From: Paludibacteraceae bacterium
Lineage (GTDB): Bacteria; Bacteroidota; Bacteroidia; Bacteroidales; Paludibacteraceae
NCBI GenBank assembly: GCA_017550335.1
Contig: JAFZPM010000047.1
Span: forward strand, 62,001 to 126,000
Length of the DNA stretch: 64,000 bases
Reading direction: 5' to 3'
Part shown: piece by piece, positions 8,301 to 16,548 of the stretch
Numbering within the stretch: position 1 is the stretch's first letter
How the letters are laid out: each line of letters opens with the position of its first letter
Program-made: the position numbers and the translations under genes
Notes under the pieces: generated by a model
Seen by the model: only the letters and a program-made list of their open reading frames with translations
Told to the model about the DNA's origin: nothing
Database searches by the model: none

Positions 8301-8789
8301 TTATTTCTCGAATGCTTTTTTCACCTTAGCCTCCAAATCTTCCTCCATTTCGTAGTCTTTCAGGAAGACGACGGAGTAACGGGTCGATTTCTTTGGGGAC
8401 ATGACCGTGACGCGGAACTCCCCGGAGTCGTATTCGTAGAGTTTGATGTAATACTTCTCCAACGTTTTTTTGTTCATGCATTCGTAGTTGAGATATTTGT
8501 AATCCTTTTTGACGATCCATTTCTGGGGTTTGTCGAAGATTTCGAATATGGTGACTTTCTTGTTCAGCTTGTCGTCCGTGGCGATGTAGTTGTTGGCCAT
8601 GTCGAGGACGATGACGGTGGAACTTTGCTCCCATGCTCCCCATACGTATAATCCCTTGGATTGTTGCGTGACGACTCCATCGGTCTGTCTGAAGGATTTG
8701 AACGCAATAGATTGTGCGTTCGCCGTGCTCATGGAGCAGGCGGCGAATAAGAGATATAATATATATTTAATCACTCTTTCCATAATCAT
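8301..8789 (-). CDS. Hypothetical secreted protein (162 aa)
   Basis: A small exported protein. The signal peptide runs to about residue 25 (TANAQ, signal peptidase I type); Met3 at 8783 is an equally good start. The mature part is beta-rich with an FEIFDKPQKWIVKKDYKYLNY core and a charged C-terminal helix. I do not recognise a domain. It starts 20 bp after the stop of the lytic transglycosylase gene on the same strand, so the two are likely co-transcribed and it may work in the periplasm, but nothing in the sequence shows a cell-wall role. Confidence 0.7.
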   Translation of the reverse strand: MIMERVIKYILYLLFAACSMSTANAQSIAFKSFRQTDGVVTQQSKGLYVWGAWEQSSTVIVLDMANNYIATDDKLNKKVTIFEIFDKPQKWIVKKDYKYLNYECMNKKTLEKYYIKLYEYDSGEFRVTVMSPKKSTRYSVVFLKDYEMEEDLEAKVKKAFEK

Positions 8790-8809
8790 TGTTCTTAAAT
8801 CCGTTTATA

Positions 8810-9775
8810 CTATGGGTTTGTGACCCAATTCGCTTGATGTACTTTCCCTTTTTTGGGGTTGAATTCCAATGCCTCTTTCTTTGGTATCTTTATGAAAAAT
8901 TCCTTTCCTTCCTTGTTCGGCAATTTGTTGCTCCTGAGCCATGGATTCGCGTCTTTGAGCAGTTGGTAGTTGATACCCCTCTCCTTGGCGAAATCCGTCA
9001 GGTTGTTTATCGTGGAGTCCACCTTCACAACCTCCGACTCGACGGGATAGTACAGGTCTTCTTTCGTCAGATAGAACCCCATCCTTTGGGGGTCTTCCAT
9101 GAGGTATTTTGCCATGATGATCCGGAAGACATACCTGTTCGTCTCTTCGCTGAACAACATGTCGAAGTAATTGTTCGTTTGTTGTGTGTCAATCTGTCTC
9201 ATGACACGCGCGTGCCCGGTGTTGTAGGCGGCCGCGGCCAATGTCCAACTGCCTGATGCGTCGTGCGTGTGCTTCAGCATTGAGCAAGCCACCTTTGTGG
9301 CCTTCTCCACGTTGTATCTTTCGTCCACGTCATCGTTGATGACCAGCCCTGCGTCTTTTCCTGTGCCTGGTAGGATCTGCCAGATCCCGACCGCTTTGGC
9401 GGGTGACTGAGCCCGTTGGTCCAGGTTGCTCTCGATGAGAGCCAGGTATTTGAAGTCGTCGGGAACCCCGTTCGCTTTCAGGATGGGCTCGATGATAGGG
9501 AAGAACTTGTTCGCCCGTTTGATGAGAAGGAACACTTGGGAGTGCCAATAGGAGAAACTCAATAGTTCTCTGTCAAACCTTTCCCGTAGGTAATAATTCG
9601 TCAAGTCCACCCGCTCGCCACAGAAACTGATTCCGTCCGGTATGGTAGGTGCCTGGTAATGGACCTCCTGGGTAGGGGTCCCCCCGATTCGAGGAGTGCT
9701 ATCCGCCGCACACTCGCAAAGTGAGAAAATCGTTGCGGCGGCTAATCCTCCGATTTTGTATAATTTCTTCATCAT
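8810..9775 (-). CDS. Membrane-bound lytic murein transglycosylase-like protein (MltD type)
   Basis: A peptidoglycan lyase that would cleave the MurNAc-GlcNAc bond to form 1,6-anhydroMurNAc. The SLT domain (about residues 90-215) has the motif ALIESNLDQRAQSPAKAVGIWQ, with catalytic Glu at about residue 115 from the chosen start, and the downstream AAAAYNTGHARV motif. The C-terminal 60 residues (LTDFAKERGINYQLLKDANPWLR...) resemble the degenerate LysM-like tail of Bacteroidota MltD proteins. The start at 9775 (MMKKLYKIGG) places the signal peptide at the N-terminus; an ATG eight codons earlier (9799) is possible. The SLCEC sequence could be a weak lipobox. It lies 85 bp after the UspA-type gene and 20 bp before a small secreted protein. 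Confidence 0.9.
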   Translation of the reverse strand: MMKKLYKIGGLAAATIFSLCECAADSTPRIGGTPTQEVHYQAPTIPDGISFCGERVDLTNYYLRERFDRELLSFSYWHSQVFLLIKRANKFFPIIEPILKANGVPDDFKYLALIESNLDQRAQSPAKAVGIWQILPGTGKDAGLVINDDVDERYNVEKATKVACSMLKHTHDASGSWTLAAAAYNTGHARVMRQIDTQQTNNYFDMLFSEETNRYVFRIIMAKYLMEDPQRMGFYLTKEDLYYPVESEVVKVDSTINNLTDFAKERGINYQLLKDANPWLRSNKLPNKEGKEFFIKIPKKEALEFNPKKGKVHQANWVTNP

Positions 9776-9860
9776 GAATCTACTCTTACTAATATTCAAC
9801 CTCTAATCATCCAATCTTTTTCTGCTCTCTAATCACATCATCTCTCTTTCTTCCAACATC

Positions 9861-10961
9861 TTACGCATGGAAAACGAACATCGGTGTGTCCGTGTGGAAT
9901 ATCATTTTCCTCGCCATGCTTGGGTTAAATAGTCTGGAAATCAGATTCCTTCTGTGTGTTGTCAGGGCTATGGCGTCGATATCGTTTTTATGAATGAACT
10001 CGTCGTAAGCGGATAATATGTCAGTCCCTGGTACCAAGCTGTATTCGAACTTGTTGTCCGGATAGTTCTGCTGGAAGTAGGCCTTGATGCCGCTCAATTT
10101 GATCTCCGCCCATCTGTCGTCCTTGTTCTCGAAATGTATGAAGTGGACGCTCACGTTGTTGGGCTTCAGCAATGTCATCATCTTGTCGAAGGCGATCAGG
10201 TCCTTGTCGTCGAAGGTTGTGGAGAATGCCACCTTCTTGATCTCCTCAAACCCGTTGAGGCTGATGTTCTCCGGTATGGCGAACACCGGCACGTGCGAAC
10301 GCTCGATGATTTCAGCCGTCACACTTCCGATGAAGTCCATGTCCTTCTTGTCGCTTCCTCTCGATCCCATGATGATGACCCTCGGGTTGTGCCTTTCCGC
10401 ATAGCCTAGGATCTGGTCTTCGGGTACACCCTCGCGGAGTACGTGGCGGTACTTCGTTCGCGGCCATTTCCCCTCGGTTATGTAACCTTCGATCTTGGAT
10501 TCCAACTCGACCAGGTTCTTCTTTGCGCTTTCTAATAGTTCGAGGGCGGTCTCTTCCGTCCCTCCTTCATGGTTGATCACATCTCCGATCGGCATGGTGG
10601 AGAACGATGGGGGAAGATAGGCGTGGAATAACACCACCTCCGCGTCCAGTGTCGCCGCCAACGGGAATGCAAACTCACACGCTTTTAACGAATAATCGGA
10701 GAAGTCTATGGGTAGAAGCACCATCGGTTTCTTGTTCATCTCTTCCAATGCCTTGTTCAACCCGTCCTTATTGTTCACTTCCTCAATGATGCCTAACGCT
10801 TTCGGTAGGTCACTCTCTTTGATGCGAACCCTCACACCGACTGGCAGGAATTGGTTGACGCTGTGTATGTATACGTCAATTCCATGCACCTCCAACACAG
10901 ACTTTAATATCTGGGCTTTCTCGTAGGTGTGTATCGCCAATGTCACCAAATTTTCTTCCAT
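9861..10961 (-). CDS. DUF2007 plus tandem universal stress protein (UspA) domains
   Basis: A 366-residue cytoplasmic stress or signalling protein. Residues 1-65 match the small DUF2007 signal-transducing domain pattern (hydrophobic strands around LVTLAIHTYEKAQILKSVLEVHG). USP domain 1 spans about 78-235 and keeps the nucleotide-binding motif G-x2-G-x9-G-S in GSRGSDKKDMDFIGSVTAE, followed by SHVPVFAIPE. USP domain 2 (about 245-366) is degenerate: the equivalent region reads LTTHRRNLISRLFNPSMARK and lacks the glycines, so only the first domain is likely to bind ATP. Its role is not shown by the sequence. A TATCTTTG promoter box lies at 11030-11037. Confidence 0.88.
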   Translation of the reverse strand: MEENLVTLAIHTYEKAQILKSVLEVHGIDVYIHSVNQFLPVGVRVRIKESDLPKALGIIEEVNNKDGLNKALEEMNKKPMVLLPIDFSDYSLKACEFAFPLAATLDAEVVLFHAYLPPSFSTMPIGDVINHEGGTEETALELLESAKKNLVELESKIEGYITEGKWPRTKYRHVLREGVPEDQILGYAERHNPRVIIMGSRGSDKKDMDFIGSVTAEIIERSHVPVFAIPENISLNGFEEIKKVAFSTTFDDKDLIAFDKMMTLLKPNNVSVHFIHFENKDDRWAEIKLSGIKAYFQQNYPDNKFEYSLVPGTDILSAYDEFIHKNDIDAIALTTHRRNLISRLFNPSMARKMIFHTDTPMFVFHA

Positions 10962-11029
10962 ATTTTTTCTCCTTTTTCCGATTCATCAAGTCACTAATTC
11001 ATCAAATCTCTTTCTTCACATATCTACAT

Positions 11030-11037
11030 CAAAGATA
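11030..11037 (-). promoter_or_regulatory. -7 box (TATCTTTG) for UspA-type gene
   Basis: TAnnTTTG match on the minus strand, 68 bp before the start codon. The spacer also holds two direct ATTCATCAA repeats (10981-11010) of no known meaning. Confidence 0.5.
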
Positions 11038-11245
11038 AAAATTATCTTCTTAGATTCAAATTTTTGTAATACTTATTTCTCCCTTGGGTGTAACTTTTTT
11101 CTTTTTATTTTTGCTGTTTACCCTTTATTTTTCTTTTTATTGATATTATGTATCGCCCCGCTTCCTGTGATGGCTCTAACTTGTTGAATGACAATCGGGA
11201 GGAAATTCTATTGAAACCTTTCTCCCTTTTTGCGGATTTTTTTGT

Positions 11246-11253
11246 TATTTTTG
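11246..11253 (+). promoter_or_regulatory. -7 box (TATTTTTG) for ispE
   Basis: TAnnTTTG match 23 bp upstream of the ATG; the leader would be very short (about 15 nt). Confidence 0.45.
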
Positions 11254-11276
11254 CGTTGTGAAAAAAACTTAGAGTG

Positions 11277-12089
11277 ATGATAGTCTTCCCTAATGCTAAG
11301 ATTAACGTCGGCCTGAATATTACCGGCGTGCGAAAAAATGGATACCATGATATCGAGAGCGTTTTCTATCCAATCCCGCTGAAGGATGTCCTGGAGGTCG
11401 TCGTGGCCGGGGATGGACAGACGGAGATGCAGGTCGGCGGCCTTCCTTTGGAGGGGAGTGTGTCCGATAATTCTGTCATGAAGGCTTACCGCTTGCTGAA
11501 GGAACAATTTGACCTTCCGCCTGTGAAGATATATCTCGAAAAGGTGATCCCTTCCGGTGCGGGACTGGGCGGCGGCTCTTCGGATGCCTCTTTCGCCATT
11601 AAACTGTTCAACGAGATGTTCCGCTTGGGCATGGATGAACTTCAGATGGAGTCTGTCGCCGCGAAGGTGGGTGCGGATTGTCCTTTCTTTATTCAGAATA
11701 AACCGGCTTATGTGACGGGCATCGGTGATGAGTTGCAGCCCATCGAGTTCTCATTGGAAGGGGTGTCCTTCCTGTTGGTGAAGCCTGACGACTTCGTCTC
11801 CACGAAGGAGGCTTACGCGAAGGTTACCCCTAAGAAGACGGTCTTGCCTCTCTCCGAGATGGTGATGAAACCTATTTCCGAGTGGAAGTATAATATCGTG
11901 AATGATTTCGAATCGAGTGTTTTTGAGACTCATCCGACGGTGAAGATGATCAAGGATTGGATGTACGAACAGGATGCGCTCTATGCTTCCATGTCTGGCT
12001 CCGGCTCTTCCGTTTTCGGCTTTTTCAAGCGTGAGGTGGATGCCGCTTCGGCCTTCCCTGGTATGTTTACTTTCCAACGGACCCTCTAG
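11277..12089 (+). CDS. ispE: 4-diphosphocytidyl-2-C-methyl-D-erythritol kinase
   Basis: GHMP kinase of the MEP isoprenoid pathway; phosphorylates the 2-OH of CDP-methylerythritol with ATP. The N-terminal FPNAKINVGLNITG motif carries the conserved Lys, the ATP-binding glycine loop PSGAGLGGGSSDA is at about residues 95-107, and a third GHMP motif MSGSGSSVFG lies near the C-terminus. At 270 residues it is normal for Bacteroidota. ATG at 11277 is chosen; it is directly preceded by an in-frame GTG at 11274. It is a single-gene unit convergent with glmM and separated from it by a shared terminator. Confidence 0.95.
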   Translation: MIVFPNAKINVGLNITGVRKNGYHDIESVFYPIPLKDVLEVVVAGDGQTEMQVGGLPLEGSVSDNSVMKAYRLLKEQFDLPPVKIYLEKVIPSGAGLGGGSSDASFAIKLFNEMFRLGMDELQMESVAAKVGADCPFFIQNKPAYVTGIGDELQPIEFSLEGVSFLLVKPDDFVSTKEAYAKVTPKKTVLPLSEMVMKPISEWKYNIVNDFESSVFETHPTVKMIKDWMYEQDALYASMSGSGSSVFGFFKREVDAASAFPGMFTFQRTL

Positions 12090-12156
12090 CTCTAATGGCT
12101 CGTGCGGCGGAAGATGTTCTCCTGCCCGTGAGAACCCTTTGGCTGTCCTAAAAAAA

Positions 12157-12196
12157 TAAGAGGATGCGCAGACCTTCAGGCCTTAGCGCATCCTCT
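12157..12196. terminator. Shared terminator between ispE and glmM
   Basis: A perfect 12-bp inverted repeat AAGAGGATGCGC (12157-12168) and GCGCATCCTCTT (12185-12196) with a 16-nt loop, preceded by an A-run. The A-run serves the minus strand as a T-tract; on the plus side CCTTTT follows. Confidence 0.8.
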
Positions 12197-12215
12197 TCCT
12201 TTTGGTGTAGGCCTC

Positions 12216-13607
12216 TTATTTCTTGTAGATGGCCTCTATTTCTCCCATGATCTTCTTCGCCAGGTTGTCGGCTTTCTCCATGGTGGATGCTTCTGAATAG
12301 ATGCGGATGATCGGCTCCGTGTTGGATTTGCGTAGGTGTACCCAGCAATCCGCGAAGTCAATCTTCACGCCGTCGATGTCGTTCACCTCCTCGTTCTTGT
12401 ATTTGTCCTTCATCTGCGCCAGGATGTTGTCCACGTTGATGTCTGGCGTCAGCTGGATCTTGTTCTTAGAGATGAAGTATGGAGGGTATTGCTTCCTCAA
12501 CTCCGTAGGTTTCATGCCCTTCTTCGCCATGAGGGAGAGGAATAGGGAGATGCCTACGAGCGCGTCTCTTCCGTAGTGGCTCTCTGGGTAGATGACGCCT
12601 CCGTTGCCCTCGCCGCCTATGATGGCGTTGGTCTCCTTCATCTTGGCTACCACGTTCACCTCGCCGACGGCCGCCGCGTTGTATTGTCCTCCATGCTGAC
12701 GGGTCACGTCACGCAAAGCACGGGTGGAGCTCAGGTTGGAGACCGTGTTGCCTGGTGTGTTGCTCAGGATATAGTCCGCTACGGAAACCAGTGTGTACTC
12801 TTCGCCGAACATCTCTCCGTCTTCGCAGATCATGGCCAGCCTGTCCACATCCGGGTCCACGACGAATCCCACATCCGCCTTCTCCACCTTCATCTTCTCG
12901 GAGATCTCGGTGAGGTGTGCGGGAAGCGGCTCCGGATTGTGTGCGAATTTGCCTGTCGGGTCGCAGTTGAGCTTGATGATGTTTTTCACGCCCAAACGCT
13001 CCAGCAGCTGAGGAATCACGATGCCTCCGACGGAGTTGACGCAGTCGATGGCTACCTTGAAGTTGGCTTTCTTGATGGCCTCTACGTCCACGAGCTTCAG
13101 TTTGAGCACGTCGTCGATGTGGATGTTGTTATAGTCGTTCTTGTAGGTCACCTTGCCTAGGTTGTCCACCTCGGCGAACTCGTAGTCGTTGTTCTCCGCC
13201 ATGGATAGCACGGCTTTCCCTTCTTTGTCGTTGAGGAACTCGCCCCTTTCGTTGAGGAGTTTCAAGGCGTTCCATTGCTTAGGGTTGTGGCTGGCGGTGA
13301 GGATGATTCCTCCGCAGGCCTTCTCCTTCTGCACCGCGATCTCGGTCGTCGGCGTGGATGCCAAACCGATGTTGGTCACGTTCAGTCCGAGTCCGATGAG
13401 GGTTCCCGTGACGAGGTGGTCTACCATCTCTCCTGATATGCGGGCGTCCCTTCCCACTACGATAAGGTTATTCTTACACTGTGTGTTCCTTTTGATCCAC
13501 GTGCCGTAGGCGGCTGTGAATTTTACTACATCTAATGGAGTCAGTCCGTCACCGACGGCACCTCCGATCGTTCCGCGTATACCGGAAATGGATTTAATGA
13601 GTGTCAT
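12216..13607 (-). CDS. glmM: Phosphoglucosamine mutase-type phosphohexomutase
   Basis: A 463-residue alpha-D-phosphohexomutase, most likely converting glucosamine-6-phosphate to glucosamine-1-phosphate for UDP-GlcNAc, the shared precursor of peptidoglycan and lipid A. The four active-site motifs are present: phosphoserine loop TASHNP (Ser106), metal loop DPDVDRLAM at about 255, sugar loop GEGNGGVIYP at about 340, and phosphate-binding RKSNTEPIIRIYSEA near 430. The Bacteroidota form differs from E. coli GlmM in the residues after TASHNP (KQWNALK). A phosphomannomutase role cannot be excluded. The start at 13607 follows a TATATTTG box at 13646-13653. Confidence 0.88.
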   Translation of the reverse strand: MTLIKSISGIRGTIGGAVGDGLTPLDVVKFTAAYGTWIKRNTQCKNNLIVVGRDARISGEMVDHLVTGTLIGLGLNVTNIGLASTPTTEIAVQKEKACGGIILTASHNPKQWNALKLLNERGEFLNDKEGKAVLSMAENNDYEFAEVDNLGKVTYKNDYNNIHIDDVLKLKLVDVEAIKKANFKVAIDCVNSVGGIVIPQLLERLGVKNIIKLNCDPTGKFAHNPEPLPAHLTEISEKMKVEKADVGFVVDPDVDRLAMICEDGEMFGEEYTLVSVADYILSNTPGNTVSNLSSTRALRDVTRQHGGQYNAAAVGEVNVVAKMKETNAIIGGEGNGGVIYPESHYGRDALVGISLFLSLMAKKGMKPTELRKQYPPYFISKNKIQLTPDINVDNILAQMKDKYKNEEVNDIDGVKIDFADCWVHLRKSNTEPIIRIYSEASTMEKADNLAKKIMGEIEAIYKK

Positions 13608-13645
13608 TATTGATGGTATTTATATTTTTTTAAAACCAAACGATG

Positions 13646-13653
13646 CAAATATA
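13646..13653 (-). promoter_or_regulatory. -7 box (TATATTTG) for glmM
   Basis: TAnnTTTG match on the minus strand, 38 bp before the start of glmM; it lies back to back with the tamL box. Confidence 0.5.
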
Positions 13654-13676
13654 CTTATTTTTTTATTCTTTAGTCG

Positions 13677-13684
13677 TATCTTTG
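13677..13684 (+). promoter_or_regulatory. -7 box (TATCTTTG) for tamL
   Basis: TAnnTTTG match 18 bp upstream of the ATG, implying a leader of only about 10 nt. Confidence 0.5.
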
Positions 13685-13702
13685 TACGAAGATTATTAAC
13701 AA

Positions 13703-16009
13703 ATGGAAAGGCATATTCATAAGCTCTCGTTGATGATTGGGATGGCGGTGGTTCTCTTGCTGTCGTCATGCTCAACGACTAAGTATGTGCCGAAGGATAA
13801 TTACCTGTTGGATAAGGTCTCATTTGAAGGAACCAATGGTACCGTCAATAACAATGATTTGACGAAACATCTGCGCCAAAAACCTAATTTCAAGGCTTTT
13901 GGACTCTTCCGCATCTATTTGGGCGTCTATAATCTTTCCGGTCGTGATTCCACGAAACGCATCAACCGCAAACTGAGGAATATCGGTGAGGCGCCTGTCG
14001 TGTATGACCCTTTCATGACGTATCGTTCGGAGAAGGAGTTGCAGGCTTTCATGAAGTCGAAGGGATACATGGACGCGGAGGTCTCTTCTTCCGTGAAATT
14101 CAAGAAGAAAAAGGCGGAGGTCACTTACAAGATCGTGCCGAACGCTCCTTACCGTATCCGTAAGGTGGAGAGTGAAATACCGAGCGACCGTGTCTTGGAC
14201 TCCATCCTCCACATGAGGGGTGGACTACAGAACACGAAGTTGAAGCAGGGGATGTTGTTCGATGTGGACGAATTGGACGAGGAACGGGAACGCCTGAGCC
14301 GGTTCCTCCGGCGACGGGGGTATTATCGCTTCAATAAGGATTTCCTGACCTACACCGCGGATAGCAGTGTGGGCAATAGGCAGGTGGACGTCACGCTACA
14401 TCTGAAGCCTTTCAGCAGGGTGCTTCCTAACGGGGAGAGGGAGGAGACGAACCATGACCGTTATAGGGTGCGCCATATCTATGTCACGGAGCATTCGAGG
14501 TCGGAGACTCCGAGCGAGGTGGTGGTGTGGGACACGCTGCGCCATTCGGATAACATGACGGTCCTCGTTAAGGAGAAACCTTTCCTTCGCCCTTCGGTGG
14601 TGGAGGATGAGCTTCGGGTCGAGACGGATACCCTCTATAATGAGTTCCTGGTGGAACGTACATACTCCAGACTGAACGGATTGGGTATCCTCCGCTCATC
14701 CAATATCCGCTTCACGGACCTGCAGAACGAACGGCATGAAGTGGATTGTGAGATCGATTTGTATCCTGCTAAGCCTCAGTCTTTTTCTTTGGATGTGGAG
14801 GGCACCAACTCTGACGGTGACTTGGGGTTCGCATTGAACCTTGGCTATGCGCATAAGAACGTTTTCCGAGGCTCCGAGGTGCTGAGCGTGAGGGGAAGGT
14901 ATGCGCAGGAGGCTTATTCGGGCTTGTCCGATATCCTCCAGAAGTATGTGCTGGATCTGGGCGGAAGCGTGGGTATCACTTTCCCTCGTTTCATGTTCCC
15001 TTTCCTTCGACGTGACTTCAAAAGACGTATCTCCGCTAGTACGGAATACAATGTGCGCTATAATTACCAGGTGCGCCCTAACACCTATGAACGTAAGTCT
15101 ATCGCCACGAGTATGAAGTATTTGTGGACCCTGCGCCGTTTCTATAAGTATACGCTGGATCTGATAGACTTGAACTATGTGGATATCGAGACCAGCAAGT
15201 CTTTCGATTCCATCTACAGCGCGAATCGTTATTCGGTCTTGCGGGAGAGCTACTCGGACCACTTCGTGATGAATTCGGGCTTCGCCATCTCTTATGACAA
15301 CCAGTCTCAGGTCACTCGCTCGAATAAAACCTATTACCGCATCTCTTTCGAATCGGCGGGCGCTTTGCTGAATGGTATATGCCATCTGGTCTCCTCCAAG
15401 GACTCGTCGGGGCAGTACACGATCGGCAGGATCCCTTTCTCCCAGTATGTGAAGGCTGAGGCGGATTATTCCTACAACATCAAACTGGATGGCAGGAGCC
15501 GTCTGGTCTATCACGTCGGTTTGGGTATCGCTTGCCCTTACGGCAATGCCTCGGTCGTTCCTTTCGAACGTCGTTTCTTCGGCGGTGGCGCCAATGGCGT
15601 GAGGGGATGGTCTGTGCGTACTTTGGGACCGGGCCGCTATACTTCCGACAGCTACAATGATTTCGTGAAACAATCGGGCGACGTGAAGTTGTTGCTGAAT
15701 CTGGAGTACCGTACGAAACTGATCTGGAAGGCGGAGGCCGCCGCATTTGTGGATGCGGGTAATATTTGGACGTTGAAGAATTCTCCTTCCCAGCCTAAGG
15801 GGCAGTTCAATTTCAAGAAACTGTACGAACAGATCGCTTTGGCCTATGGTTTGGGTATCCGCCTCGATTTTTCCTATTTCCTGATCCGCTTCGACGTGGG
15901 CGTGAAGGCATTTAACCCGGCGAGGGAGGGTAGGGAACGTTGGCGCTTCCATGGACTTAACTGGTCGGACGATTGCGCGCTCCACTTCGCCGTGGGATAC
16001 CCTTTCTGA
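13703..16009 (+). CDS. tamL: BamA/TamA-family outer-membrane lipoprotein TamL
   Basis: A 768-residue Omp85-superfamily protein of the lipidated kind found in Bacteroidota. The signal peptide ends in LLSSC (Cys23), which distinguishes TamL from BamA. Residues of about 35-330 hold POTRA-like repeats, and about 360-768 form the 16-strand barrel with the loop-6 motif region FGGGANGVRGW and a terminal aromatic strand ending in VGYPF. It presumably helps insert or thread proteins in the outer membrane with a TamB partner, which is not in this window. A long antisense frame over the barrel part is a by-product of codon bias. The gene is monocistronic, followed by tRNA-Arg(TCT). Confidence 0.88.
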   Translation: MERHIHKLSLMIGMAVVLLLSSCSTTKYVPKDNYLLDKVSFEGTNGTVNNNDLTKHLRQKPNFKAFGLFRIYLGVYNLSGRDSTKRINRKLRNIGEAPVVYDPFMTYRSEKELQAFMKSKGYMDAEVSSSVKFKKKKAEVTYKIVPNAPYRIRKVESEIPSDRVLDSILHMRGGLQNTKLKQGMLFDVDELDEERERLSRFLRRRGYYRFNKDFLTYTADSSVGNRQVDVTLHLKPFSRVLPNGEREETNHDRYRVRHIYVTEHSRSETPSEVVVWDTLRHSDNMTVLVKEKPFLRPSVVEDELRVETDTLYNEFLVERTYSRLNGLGILRSSNIRFTDLQNERHEVDCEIDLYPAKPQSFSLDVEGTNSDGDLGFALNLGYAHKNVFRGSEVLSVRGRYAQEAYSGLSDILQKYVLDLGGSVGITFPRFMFPFLRRDFKRRISASTEYNVRYNYQVRPNTYERKSIATSMKYLWTLRRFYKYTLDLIDLNYVDIETSKSFDSIYSANRYSVLRESYSDHFVMNSGFAISYDNQSQVTRSNKTYYRISFESAGALLNGICHLVSSKDSSGQYTIGRIPFSQYVKAEADYSYNIKLDGRSRLVYHVGLGIACPYGNASVVPFERRFFGGGANGVRGWSVRTLGPGRYTSDSYNDFVKQSGDVKLLLNLEYRTKLIWKAEAAAFVDAGNIWTLKNSPSQPKGQFNFKKLYEQIALAYGLGIRLDFSYFLIRFDVGVKAFNPAREGRERWRFHGLNWSDDCALHFAVGYPF

Positions 16010-16115
16010 TGGATTTTCCTTGCTTGTTTGTCGTCAATCTTTTATCATTCAGTTTGTTATGAAAAATAATGAATTTTTTCACGCTTCACGTTAGGAGCGA
16101 ACACAAAAAAAGTAT

Positions 16116-16123
16116 TACCTTTG
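16116..16123 (+). promoter_or_regulatory. -7 box (TACCTTTG) for tRNA-Arg(TCT)
   Basis: TACCTTTG, 16 bp upstream of the tRNA; the same octamer precedes the tRNA-Arg(ACG) gene. Confidence 0.6.
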
Positions 16124-16139
16124 CACTCAATTTAAGGAT

Positions 16140-16216
16140 GGTCGGGTAGCTCAGCTGGATAGAGCAACAGCCTTCTAAGCTGTGGGTCGAGGGTTCGAAT
16201 CCCTCCTCGATCACCA
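16140..16216 (+). tRNA. tRNA-Arg (anticodon TCT), CCA encoded
   Basis: Cloverleaf with acceptor GGTCGGG/CTCGATC (two G-U pairs), D arm GCTC-AGCTGGATA-GAGC, anticodon stem ACAGC/GCTGT with loop CTTCTAA (anticodon TCT, reads AGA/AGG), variable GGGTC, and T arm GAGGG-TTCGAAT-CCCTC. CCA is encoded at 16214-16216. Unlike the ACG gene it has the usual G18-G19 and C56. Confidence 0.96.
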
Positions 16217-16223
16217 TAAAAGG

Positions 16224-16267
16224 AACGGGGACTGAACGTTTGGTTTGGTCCCCGTTTTGTTTTTTTA
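16224..16267 (+). terminator. Terminator of tRNA-Arg(TCT)
   Basis: AACGGGGAC (16224-16232) pairs with GTCCCCGTT (16248-16256), followed by TTGTTTTTTT. Confidence 0.85.
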
Positions 16268-16271
16268 TTAT

Positions 16272-16500
16272 GATACCCATGGCGTTGCCCTAGGCTATAT
16301 CTTTTTGGGTCTTGCTGTCCATTGAATACCATCCATCACGTTCCACACAGGGGTTTACACCCCTGCCTATGATATGACCGCCCATTCTGGGCTTAGGGCG
16401 CACGAATCATATGGGGAAACGCACTCCCCAACCTCGACCCAGGGCGTTGCCCATGGGCTATATCTGTTTAAACCTTACAGGCTTGTAACCGCAACTTATG
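16272..16500. repeat. Intergenic Bacteroidota-type repeat element (two GCGTTGCCC cores)
   Basis: This non-coding stretch contains two related cores: GGCGTTGCCCTAGGCTATAT at about 16280 and GGCGTTGCCCATGGGCTATA at about 16443, about 163 bp apart. Both continue as TCT-TTTgggTCTTgC / TCTGTTTaaaCCTTaC. Between them are a GGGG-TTTACA-CCCC hairpin and a GGGC-TTAGG-GCGC stretch. Elements of this style recur between genes of Bacteroidota genomes. No reading frame of interest crosses it. Confidence 0.6.
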
Positions 16501-16507
16501 ATGTGGG

Positions 16508-16548
16508 CTTAACTCTTAACTCTTAATTCTTAACTCTTAATTAACTCC
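16508..16548. repeat. CTTAACT/CTTAATT octamer-like array
   Basis: Short A+T-rich direct repeats (CTTAACT, CTTAACT, CTTAATT, CTTAACT, CTTAATT) immediately downstream of thiD. Similar arrays occur at 34584-34620 (opposite orientation) and 35737-35820. Confidence 0.6.

Noticed and set aside
14696..15985. Long minus-strand open frame (429 codons) inside tamL
   Set aside because: Arg/His/Ile-rich without domain pattern and fully antisense to a well-supported barrel gene; an artefact of codon bias.
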